Origin: Panorpa germanica
Lineage: Eukaryota; Arthropoda; Insecta; Mecoptera; Panorpidae
Length of the DNA: 64,000 nt
Direction: 5' to 3'
NCBI GenBank assembly: GCA_963678705.1
Contig: CAVMBN010000176.1
Span: 1-64,000, forward strand
Below the pieces are notes generated by a model, which ran no database searches, was not told the DNA's origin, and worked only from the letters and a program-made list of their open reading frames with translations. The position numbers and the translations under genes are program-made. Numbering within the stretch: the stretch's first letter is position 1; each line of letters begins with the position of its first letter. Below, piece by piece: positions 31,001-44,100 of the stretch.

Positions 31001-34000
31001 ACGACATAAAAACATTCATTTAGGCCTAAAGACATTTTCTTGCAATGAATGCAATAAAACATTTACTCAGTCACGACATTTAAAACGACATAAAAACATT
31101 CATTTAGGCCTAAAGACATTTTCTTGCAATGAATGCAATAAAACATTTACTCAGTCACTATCATTTAAAACGACATAAAAACATTCATTTAGGCCTAAAG
31201 ACATTTTCTTGCAATGAATGCAATAAAACATTTACTCAGTCACATCATTTAAAACGACATAAAAACATTCATTTAGGCCTAAAGACATTTTCTTGCAATG
31301 AATGCAATAAAACATTTACTCAGTCACATCATTTAAAACGACATAAAAACATTCATTTAGGCCTAAAGACATTTTCTTGCAATGAATGCAATAAAACATT
31401 TACTCAGTCACGACATTTAAAACGACATAAAAACATTCATTTAGGCCTAAAGACATTTTCTTGCAATGAATGCAATAAAACATTTACTCAGTCACATCAT
31501 TTAAAACGACATAAAAACATTCATTTAGGCCTAAAGACATTTTCTTGCAATGAATGCAATAAAACATTTACTCAGTCACGACATTTAAAACGACATAAAA
31601 ACATTCATTTAGGCCTAAAGACATTTTCTTGCAATGAATGCAATAAAACATTTACTCAGTCACGACATTTAAAACGACATAAAAACATTCATTTAGGCCT
31701 AAAGACATTTTCTTGCAATGAATGCAATAAAACATTTACTCAGTCACATCATTTAAAACGACATAAAAACATTCATTTAGGCCTAAAGACATTTTCTTGC
31801 AATGAATGCAATAAAACATTTACTCAGTCACGACATTTAAAACGACATAAAAACATTCATTTAGGCCTAAAGACATTTTCTTGCAATGAATGCAATAAAA
31901 CATTTACTCAGTCACATCATTAAAACGACATAAAAACATTCATTTAGGCCTAAAGACATTTTCTTGCAATGAATGCAATAAAACATTTACTCAGTCACGA
32001 CATTTAAAACGACATAAAAACATTCATTTAGGCCTAAAGACATTTTCTTGCAATGAATGCAATAAAACATTTACTCAGTCACGACATTTAAAACGACATA
32101 AAAACATTCATTTAGGCCTAAAGACATTTTCTTGCAATGAATGCAATAAAACATTTACTCAGTCACGACATTTAAAACGACATAAAAACATTCATTTAGG
32201 CCTAAAGACATTTTCTTGCAATGAATGCAATAAAACATTTACTCAGTCACATCATTTAAAACGACATAAAAACATTCATTTAGGCCTAAAGACATTTTCT
32301 TGCAATGAATGCAATAAAACATTTACTCAGTCACGACATTTAAAACGACATAAAAACATTCATTTAGGCCTAAAGACATTTTCTTGCAATGAATGCAATA
32401 AAACATTTACTCAGTCACGACATTTAAAACGACATAAAAACATTCATTTAGGCCTAAAGACATTTTCTTGCAATGAATGCAATAAAACATTTACTCAGTC
32501 ACATCATTTAAAACGACATAAAAACATTCATTTAGGCCTAAAGACATTTTCTTGCAATGAATGCAATAAAACATTTACTCAGTCACATCATTTAAAACGA
32601 CATAAAAACATTCATTTAGGCCTAAAGACATTTTCTTGCAATGAATGCAATAAAACATTTACTCAGTCACGACATTTAAAACGACATAAAAACATTCATT
32701 TAGGCCTAAAGACATTTTCTTGCAATGAATGCAATAAAACATTTACTCAGTCACGACATTTAAAACGACATAAAAACATTCATTTAGGCCTAAAGACATT
32801 TTCTTGCAATGAATGCAATAAAACATTTACTCAGTCACATCATTTAAAACGACATAAAAACATTCATTTAGGCCTAAAGACATTTTCTTGCAATGAATGC
32901 AATAAAACATTTACTCAGTCACGACATTTAAAACGACATAAAAACATTCATTTAGGCCTAAAGACATTTTCTTGCAATGAATGCAATAAAACATTTACTC
33001 AGTCACGACATTTAAAACGACATAAAAACATTCATTTAGGCCTAAAGACATTTTCTTGCAATGAATGCAATAAAACATTTACTCAGTCACGACATTTAAA
33101 ACGACATAAAAACATTCATTTAGGCCTAAAGACATTTTCTTGCAATGAATGCAATAAAACATTTACTCAGTCACATCATTTAAAACGACATAAAAACATT
33201 CATTTAGGCCTAAAGACATTTTCTTGCAATGAATGCAATAAAACATTTACTCAGTCACGACATTTAAAACGACATAAAAACATTCATTTAGGCCTAAAGA
33301 CATTTTCTTGCAATGAATGCAATAAAACATTTACTCAGTCACGACATTTAAAACGACATAAAAACATTCATTTAGGCCTAAAGACATTTTCTTGCGATGA
33401 ATGCAATAAAACATTTACTCAGTCACATCATTTAAAACGACATAAAAACATTCATTTAGGCCTAAAGACATTTTCTTGCAATGAATGCAATAAAACATTT
33501 ACTCAGTCACGACATTTAAAACGACATAAAAACATTCATTTAGGCCTAAAGACATTTTCTTGCAATGAATGCAATAAAACATTTACTCAGTCACGACATT
33601 TAAAACGACATAAAAACATTCATTTAGGCCTAAAGACATTTTCTTGCAATGAATGCAATAAAACATTTACTCAGTCACGACATTTAAAACGACATAAAAA
33701 CATTCATTTAGGCCTAAAGACATTTTCTTGCAATGAATGCAATAAAACATTTACTCAGTCACGACATTTAAAACGACATAAAAACATTCATTTAGGCCTA
33801 AAGACATTTTCTTGCAATGAATGCAATAAAACATTTACTCAGTCACATCATTTAAAACGACATAAAAACATTCATTTAGGCCTAAAGACATTTTCTTGCA
33901 ATGAATGCAATAAAACATTTACTCAGTCACGACATTTAAAACGACATAAAAACATTCATTTAGGCCTAAAGACATTTTCTTGCAATGAATGCAATAAAAC

Positions 34001-35139
34001 ATTTACTCAGTCACATCATTTAAAACGACATAAAAACATTCATTTAGGCCTAAAGACATTTTCTTGCAATGAATGCAATAAAACATTTACTCAGTCACGA
34101 CATTTAAAACGACATAAAAACATTCATTTAGGCCTAAAGACATTTTCTTGCAATGAATGCAATAAAACATTTACTCAGTCACGACATTTAAAACGACATA
34201 AAAACATTCATTTAGGCCTAAAGACATTTTCTTGCAATGAATGCAATAAAACATTTACTCAGTCACGACATTTAAAACGACATAAAAACATTCATTTAGG
34301 CCTAAAGACATTTTCTTGCAATGAATGCAATAAAACATTTACTCAGTCACGACATTTAAAACGACATAAAAACATTCATTTAGGCCTAAAGACATTTTCT
34401 TGCAATGAATGCAATAAAACATTTACTCAGTCACATCATTTAAAACGACATAAAAACATTCATTTAGGCCTAAAGACATTTTCTTGCAATGAATGCAATA
34501 AAACATTTACTCAGTCACGACATTTAAAACGACATAAAAACATTCATTTAGGCCTAAAGACATTTTCTTGCAATGAATGCAATAAAACATTTACTCAGTC
34601 ACGACATTTAAAACGACATAAAAACATTCATTTAGGCCTAAAGACATTTTCTTGCAATGAATGCAATAAAACATTTACTCAGTCACGACATTTAAAACGA
34701 CATAAAAACATTCATTTAGGCCTAAAGACATTTTCTTGCAATGAATGCAATAAAACATTTACTCAGTCACGACATTTAAAACGACATAAAAACATTCATT
34801 TAGGCCTAAAGACATTTTCTTGCGATGAATGCAATAAAACATTTACTCAGTCACGACATTTAAAACGACATAAAAACATTCATTTAGGCCTAAAGACATT
34901 TTCTTGCAATGAATGCAATAAAACATTTACTCAGTCACGACATTTAAAACGACATAAAAACATTCATTTAGGCCTAAAGACATTTTCTTGCAATGAATGC
35001 AATAAAACATTTACTCAGTCACATCATTTAAAACGACATAAAAACATTCATTTAGGCCTAAAGACATTTTCTTGCAATGAATGCAATAAAACATTTACTC
35101 AGTCACGACATTTAAAACGACATAAAAACATTCATTTAC
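23884..35139 (+). repeat. 84-bp finger-derived tandem array, family 1
   Basis: About 134 head-to-tail 84-bp units, each encoding CNECNKTFTQSxHLKRHKNI plus HLGLKTFS. Units are almost identical, including at third codon positions. The main variation is one codon of the recognition helix: CAT (His), CGA (Arg) or TTT (Phe). Near the left the His and Arg forms alternate strictly (168-bp period). Between 25000 and 29600 a five-unit (420-bp) period is visible. In-frame TAG codons start at 25019, 25439, 25691, 26111, 26447, 26867, 28715, 29051, 29219 and 29555 (all the same CAG-to-TAG change), and one AAG-to-TAG lies at 29432. Single-base indels lie near 30740, 31160 and 31921. Confidence 0.97.
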
Positions 35140-35160
35140 ATTTAGCTTTAAAACACACAT
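35140..35160 (+). other. Junction between the two array families
   Basis: After CATAAAAACATTCATTTA of family 1, the sequence switches to CATTTAGCTTTAAAA and then repeats CACATTTAGCTTTAAAACC of family 2. The join duplicates part of the family-2 linker. It contains TAG (35143-35145) and TAA (35149-35151) in the family-2 frame, so the two families are not one continuous frame here. Confidence 0.85.
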
Positions 35161-38100
35161 TTAGCTTTAAAACCATTCTCTTGCAACAAATGTAATAAAT
35201 CGTTTAGTTATTTATCAAATTTAAAACGACATAAAAACACGCATTTAGCTTTAAAACCATTCTCTCTTAACGACTGTAATAAATCGTTTAGTCAATTATC
35301 AAATTTAAAAGTACATAAAAACACACATTTAGCTTTAAAACCATTCTCTTGCAACGAATGTAATAAAACGTTTAGTCATTTATCAAATTTAAAACGACAT
35401 AAAAACACACATTTAGCTTTAAAACCATTCTCTTGCAACGAATGTAATAAAACGTTTAGTCATTTATCAAATTTAAAACGACATAAAAACACACATTTAG
35501 CTTTAAAACCATTCTCTTGCAACAAATGTAATAAAACGTTTAGTCATTTATCAAATTTAAAAGTACATAAAAACACACATTTAGCTTTAAAACCATTCTC
35601 TTGCAACAAATGTAATAAAACGTTTAGTCATTTATCAAATTTAAAAGTACATAAAAACACACATTTAGCTTTAAAACCATTCTCTTGCAACGAATGTAAT
35701 AAATCGTTTAGTCAATCATCAAATTTAAAACGACATAAAAACACACATTTACCTTTAAAACCATTCTCTTGCAACAAATGTAATAAAACGTTTAGTCAAT
35801 CATCAAATTTAAAAGTACATAAAAACACACATTTAGCTTTAAAACCATTCTCTTGCAACAAATGTAATAAATCGTTTAGTTATTTATCAAATTTAAAACG
35901 ACATAAAAACACGCATTTAGCTTTAAAACCATTCTCTCTTAACGACTGTAATAAATCGTTTAGTCAATTATCAAATTTAAAAGTACATAAAAACACACAT
36001 TTAGCTTTAAAACCATTCTCTTGCAACGAATGTAATAAAACGTTTAGTCATTTATCAAATTTAAAACGACATAAAAACACACATTTAGCTTTAAAACCAT
36101 TCTCTTGCAACAAATGTAATAAAACGTTTAGTCATTTATCAAATTTAAAAGTACATAAAAACACACATTTAGCTTTAAAACCATTCTCTTGCAACAAATG
36201 TAATAAAACGTTTAGTCATTTATCAAATTTAAAAGTACATAAAAACACACATTTAGCTTTAAAACCATTCTCTTGCAACGAATGTAATAAATCGTTTAGT
36301 CAATCATCAAATTTAAAACGACATAAAAACACACATTTACCTTTAAAACCATTCTCTTGCAACAAATGTAATAAAACGTTTAGTCAATCATCAAATTTAA
36401 AAGTACATAAAAACACACATTTAGCTTTAAAACCATTCTCTTGCAACAAATGTAATAAAACGTTTAGTCATTTATCAAATTTAAAAGTACATAAAAACAC
36501 ACATTTAGCTTTAAAACCATTCTCTCTTAACGACTGTAATAAATCGTTTAGTCAATTATCAAATTTAAAAGTACATAAAAACACACATTTAGCTTTAAAA
36601 CCATTCTCTTGCAACGATTGTAATAAATCGTTTAGTTATTTATCAAATTTAAAACGACATAAAAACACGCATTTAGCTTTAAAACCAATCTCTCTTAACG
36701 ACTGTAATAAATCGTTTAGTCAATTATCAAATTTAAAAGTACATAAAAACACACATTTAGCTTTAAAACCATTCTCTTGCAACGATTGTAATAAAACGTT
36801 TAGTCATTTATCAAATTTAAAACGACATAAAAACACGCATTTAGCTTTAAAACCATTCTCTCTTAACGACTGTAATAAATCGTTTAGTCAATTATCAAAT
36901 TTAAAAGTACATAAAAACACACATTTAGCTTTAAAACCATTCTCTTGCAACAAATGTAATAAAACGTTTAGTCATTTATCAAATTTAAAAGTACATAAAA
37001 ACACACATTTAGCTTTAAAACCATTCTCTTGCAACAAATGTAATAAAACGTTTAGTCATTTATCAAATTTAAAAGTACATAAAAACACACATTTAGCTTT
37101 AAAACCATTCTCTTGCAACAAATGTAATAAATCGTTTAGTCAATCATCAAATTTAAAACGACATAAAAACACACATTTAGCTTTAAAACCATTCTCTTGC
37201 AACAAATGTAATAAATCGTTTAGTTATTTATCAAATTTAAAACGACATAAAAACACGCATTTAGCTTTAAAACCATTCTCTCTTAACGACTGTAATAAAT
37301 CGTTTAGTCAATTATCAAATTTAAAAGTACATAAAAACACACATTTAGCTTTAAAACCATTCTCTTGCAACAAATGTAATAAATCGTTTAGTCAATCATC
37401 AAATTTAAAACGACATAAAAACACACATTTAGCTTTAAAACCATTCTCTTGCAACAAATGTAATAAATCGTTTAGTTATTTATCAAATTTAAAACGACAT
37501 AAAAACACGCATTTAGCTTTAAAACCATTCTCTCTTAACGACTGTAATAAATCGTTTAGTCAATTATCAAATTTAAAAGTACATAAAAACACACATTTAG
37601 CTTTAAAACCATTCTCTTGCAACGAATGTAATAAAACGTTTAGTCATTTATCAAATTTAAAACGACATAAAAACACACATTTAGCTTTAAAACCATTCTC
37701 TTGCAACAAATGTAATAAAACGTTTAGTCATTTATCAAATTTAAAAGTACATAAAAACACACATTTAGCTTTAAAACCATTCTCTTGCAACGAATGTAAT
37801 AAATCGTTTAGTCAATCATCAAATTTAAAACGACATAAAAACACACATTTACCTTTAAAACCATTCTCTTGCAACAAATGTAATAAAACGTTTAGTCATT
37901 TATCAAATTTAAAAGTACATAAAAACACACATTTAGCTTTAAAACCATTCTCTTGCAACAAATGTAATAAAACGTTTAGTCATTTATCAAATTTAAAAGT
38001 ACATAAAAACACACATTTAGCTTTAAAACCATTCTCTTGCAACAAATGTAATAAAACGTTTAGTCATTTATCAAATTTAAAAGTACATAAAAACACACAT

Positions 38101-41100
38101 TTAGCTTTAAAACCATTCTCTTGCAACAAATGTAATAAAACGTTTAGTCATTTATCAAATTTAAAAGTACATAAAAACACACATTTAGCTTTAAAACCAT
38201 TCTCTTGCAACGAATGTAATAAATCGTTTAGTCAATCATCAAATTTAAAACGACATAAAAACACACATTTACCTTTAAAACCATTCTCTTGCAACAAATG
38301 TAATAAAACGTTTAGTCAATCATCAAATTTAAAAGTACATAAAAACACACATTTAGCTTTAAAACCATTCTCTTGCAACGAATGTAATAAATCGTTTAGT
38401 CAATCATCAAATTTAAAACGACATAAAAACACACATTTACCTTTAAAACCATTCTCTTGCAACAAATGTAATAAAACGTTTAGTCAATCATCAAATTTAA
38501 AAGTACATAAAAACACACATTTAGCTTTAAAACCATTCTCTTGCAACGAATGTAATAAATCGTTTAGTCAATCATCAAATTTAAAACGACATAAAAACAC
38601 ACATTTACCTTTAAAACCATTCTCTTGCAACAAATGTAATAAAACGTTTAGTCAATCATCAAATTTAAAAGTACATAAAAACACACATTTAGCTTTAAAA
38701 CCATTCTCTTGCAACAAATGTAATAAAACGTTTAGTCATTTATCAAATTTAAAAGTACATAAAAACACACATTTAGCTTTAAAACCATTCTCTTGCAACA
38801 AATGTAATAAAACGTTTAGTCAATTATCAAATTTAAAAGTACATAAAAACACACATTTAGCTTTAAAACCATTCTCTTGCAACGATTGTAATAAATCGTT
38901 TAGTTATTTATCAAATTTAAAACGACATAAAAACACGCATTTAGCTTTAAAACCAATCTCTCTTAACGACTGTAATAAATCGTTTAGTCAATTATCAAAT
39001 TTAAAAGTACATAAAAACACACATTTAGCTTTAAAACCATTCTCTTGCAACAAATGTAATAAAACGTTTAGTCATTTATCAAATTTAAAAGTACATAAAA
39101 ACACACATTTAGCTTTAAAACCATTCTCTTGCAACAAATGTAATAAAACGTTTAGTCATTTATCAAATTTAAAAGTACATAAAAACACACATTTAGCTTT
39201 AAAACCATTCTCTTGCAACAAATGTAATAAAACGTTTAGTCATTTATCAAATTTAAAAGTACATAAAAACACACATTTAGCTTTAAAACCATTCTCTTGC
39301 AACGAATGTAATAAATCGTTTAGTCAATCATCAAATTTAAAACGACATAAAAACACACATTTACCTTTAAAACCATTCTCTTGCAACAAATGTAATAAAA
39401 CGTTTAGTCAATCATCAAATTTAAAAGTACATAAAAACACACATTTAGCTTTAAAACCATTCTCTTGCAACGAATGTAATAAATCGTTTAGTCAATCATC
39501 AAATTTAAAACGACATAAAAACACACATTTACCTTTAAAACCATTCTCTTGCAACAAATGTAATAAAACGTTTAGTCAATCATCAAATTTAAAAGTACAT
39601 AAAAACACACATTTAGCTTTAAAACCATTCTCTTGCAACGAATGTAATAAATCGTTTAGTCAATCATCAAATTTAAAACGACATAAAAACACACATTTAC
39701 CTTTAAAACCATTCTCTTGCAACAAATGTAATAAAACGTTTAGTCAATCATCAAATTTAAAAGTACATAAAAACACACATTTAGCTTTAAAACCATTCTC
39801 TTGCAACGAATGTAATAAATCGTTTAGTCAATCATCAAATTTAAAACGACATAAAAACACACATTTACCTTTAAAACCATTCTCTTGCAACAAATGTAAT
39901 AAAACGTTTAGTCAATCATCAAATTTAAAAGTACATAAAAACACACATTTAGCTTTAAAACCATTCTCTTGCAACGAATGTAATAAATCGTTTAGTCAAT
40001 CATCAAATTTAAAACGACATAAAAACACACATTTACCTTTAAAACCATTCTCTTGCAACAAATGTAATAAAACGTTTAGTCAATCATCAAATTTAAAAGT
40101 ACATAAAAACACACATTTAGCTTTAAAACCATTCTCTTGCAACGAATGTAATAAATCGTTTAGTCAATCATCAAATTTAAAACGACATAAAAACACACAT
40201 TTACCTTTAAAACCATTCTCTTGCAACAAATGTAATAAAACGTTTAGTCAATCATCAAATTTAAAAGTACATAAAAACACACATTTAGCTTTAAAACCAT
40301 TCTCTTGCAACGAATGTAATAAATCGTTTAGTCAATCATCAAATTTAAAACGACATAAAAACACACATTTACCTTTAAAACCATTCTCTTGCAACAAATG
40401 TAATAAAACGTTTAGTCAATCATCAAATTTAAAAGTACATAAAAACACACATTTAGCTTTAAAACCATTCTCTTGCAACGAATGTAATAAATCGTTTAGT
40501 CAATCATCAAATTTAAAACGACATAAAAACACACATTTACCTTTAAAACCATTCTCTTGCAACAAATGTAATAAAACGTTTAGTCAATCATCAAATTTAA
40601 AAGTACATAAAAACACACATTTAGCTTTAAAACCATTCTCTTGCAACGAATGTAATAAATCGTTTAGTCAATCATCAAATTTAAAACGACATAAAAACAC
40701 ACATTTACCTTTAAAACCATTCTCTTGCAACAAATGTAATAAAACGTTTAGTCAATCATCAAATTTAAAAGTACATAAAAACACACATTTAGCTTTAAAA
40801 CCATTCTCTTGCAACGAATGTAATAAATCGTTTAGTCAATCATCAAATTTAAAACGACATAAAAACACACATTTACCTTTAAAACCATTCTCTTGCAACA
40901 AATGTAATAAAACGTTTAGTCAATCATCAAATTTAAAAGTACATAAAAACACACATTTAGCTTTAAAACCATTCTCTTGCAACGAATGTAATAAATCGTT
41001 TAGTCAATCATCAAATTTAAAACGACATAAAAACACACATTTACCTTTAAAACCATTCTCTTGCAACAAATGTAATAAAACGTTTAGTCAATCATCAAAT

Positions 41101-44100
41101 TTAAAAGTACATAAAAACACACATTTAGCTTTAAAACCATTCTCTTGCAACAAATGTAATAAAACGTTTAGTCATTTATCAAATTTAAAAGTACATAAAA
41201 ACACACATTTAGCTTTAAAACCATTCTCTTGCAACAAATGTAATAAAACGTTTAGTCAATTATCAAATTTAAAAGTACATAAAAACACACATTTAGCTTT
41301 AAAACCATTCTCTTGCAACGATTGTAATAAATCGTTTAGTTATTTATCAAATTTAAAACGACATAAAAACACGCATTTAGCTTTAAAACCAATCTCTCTT
41401 AACGACTGTAATAAATCGTTTAGTCAATTATCAAATTTAAAAGTACATAAAAACACACATTTAGCTTTAAAACCATTCTCTTGCAACAAATGTAATAAAA
41501 CGTTTAGTCATTTATCAAATTTAAAAGTACATAAAAACACACATTTAGCTTTAAAACCATTCTCTTGCAACAAATGTAATAAAACGTTTAGTCATTTATC
41601 AAATTTAAAAGTACATAAAAACACACATTTAGCTTTAAAACCATTCTCTTGCAACAAATGTAATAAAACGTTTAGTCATTTATCAAATTTAAAAGTACAT
41701 AAAAACACACATTTAGCTTTAAAACCATTCTCTTGCAACGAATGTAATAAATCGTTTAGTCAATCATCAAATTTAAAACGACATAAAAACACACATTTAC
41801 CTTTAAAACCATTCTCTTGCAACAAATGTAATAAAACGTTTAGTCAATCATCAAATTTAAAAGTACATAAAAACACACATTTAGCTTTAAAACCATTCTC
41901 TTGCAACGAATGTAATAAATCGTTTAGTCAATCATCAAATTTAAAACGACATAAAAACACACATTTACCTTTAAAACCATTCTCTTGCAACAAATGTAAT
42001 AAAACGTTTAGTCAATCATCAAATTTAAAAGTACATAAAAACACACATTTAGCTTTAAAACCATTCTCTTGCAACGAATGTAATAAATCGTTTAGTCAAT
42101 CATCAAATTTAAAACGACATAAAAACACACATTTACCTTTAAAACCATTCTCTTGCAACAAATGTAATAAAACGTTTAGTCAATCATCAAATTTAAAAGT
42201 ACATAAAAACACACATTTAGCTTTAAAACCATTCTCTTGCAACAAATGTAATAAAACGTTTAGTCATTTATCAAATTTAAAAGTACATAAAAACACACAT
42301 TTAGCTTTAAAACCATTCTCTTGCAACAAATGTAATAAAACGTTTAGTCAATTATCAAATTTAAAAGTACATAAAAACACACATTTAGCTTTAAAACCAT
42401 TCTCTTGCAACGATTGTAATAAATCGTTTAGTTATTTATCAAATTTAAAACGACATAAAAACACGCATTTAGCTTTAAAACCAATCTCTCTTAACGACTG
42501 TAATAAATCGTTTAGTCAATTATCAAATTTAAAAGTACATAAAAACACACATTTAGCTTTAAAACCATTCTCTTGCAACGATTGTAATAAATCGTTTAGT
42601 TATTTATCAAATTTAAAAGTACATAAAAACACACATTTACCTTTAAAACCATTCTCTTGCAACGATTGTAATAAATCGTTTAGTTATTTATCAAATTTAA
42701 AAGTACATAAAAACACACATTTACCTTTAAAACCATTCTCTTGCAACAAATGTAATAAAACGTTTAGTCATTTATCAAATTTAAAAGTACATAAAAACAC
42801 ACATTTAGCTTTAAAACCATTCTCTTGCAACAAATGTAATAAAACGTTTAGTCATTTATCAAATTTAAAAGTACATAAAAACACACATTTAGCTTTAAAA
42901 CCATTCTCTTGCAACAAATGTAATAAATCGTTTAGTCAATCATCAAATTTAAAACGACATAAAAACACACATTTAGCTTTAAAACCATTCTCTTGCAACA
43001 AATGTAATAAATCGTTTAGTTATTTATCAAATTTAAAACGACATAAAAACACGCATTTAGCTTTAAAACCATTCTCTCTTAACGACTGTAATAAATCGTT
43101 TAGTCAATTATCAAATTTAAAAGTACATAAAAACACACATTTAGCTTTAAAACCATTCTCTTGCAACGATTGTAATAAATCGTTTAGTTATTTATCAAAT
43201 TTAAAAGTACATAAAAACACACATTTACCTTTAAAACCATTCTCTTGCAACGATTGTAATAAATCGTTTAGTTATTTATCAAATTTAAAAGTACATAAAA
43301 ACACACATTTACCTTTAAAACCATTCTCTTGCAACAAATGTAATAAAACGTTTAGTCATTTATCAAATTTAAAAGTACATAAAAACACACATTTAGCTTT
43401 AAAACCATTCTCTTGCAACAAATGTAATAAATCGTTTAGTCAATCATCAAATTTAAAACGACATAAAAACACACATTTAGCTTTAAAACCATTCTCTTGC
43501 AACAAATGTAATAAATCGTTTAGTTATTTATCAAATTTAAAAGTACATAAAAACACACATTTAGCTTTAAAACCATTCTCTTGCAACAAATGTAATAAAT
43601 CGTTTAGTCAATCATCAAATTTAAAACGACATAAAAACACACATTTAGCTTTAAAACCATTCTCTTGCAACAAATGTAATAAATCGTTTAGTTATTTATC
43701 AAATTTAAAAGTACATAAAAACACACATTTAGCTTTAAAACCATTCTCTTGCAACAAATGTAATAAATCGTTTAGTCAATCATCAAATTTAAAACGACAT
43801 AAAAACACACATTTAGCTTTAAAACCATTCTCTTGCAACAAATGTAATAAATCGTTTAGTTATTTATCAAATTTAAAAGTACATAAAAACACACATTTAG
43901 CTTTAAAACCATTCTCTTGCAACAAATGTAATAAATCGTTTAGTTATTTATCAAATTTAAAACGACATAAAAACACGCATTTAGCTTTAAAACCATTCTC
44001 TCTTAACGACTGTAATAAATCGTTTAGTCAATTATCAAATTTAAAAGTACATAAAAACACACATTTAGCTTTAAAACCATTCTCTTGCAACGATTGTAAT

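Noticed and set aside
30708-31923. Two separate genes starting MNAIKHLL inside the array
   Set aside because: The ATG is out of frame with the fingers and only joins them through single-base insertions near 30740 and 31160; they are array fragments, not genes.
25022-35139. Stop-codon readthrough or recoding of TAG as Gln, making one giant protein
   Set aside because: TAG appears at the same copied codon in only a minority of units, one TAG replaces Lys instead, and three single-base indels also break the frame; other genes in the window end normally at TAG.
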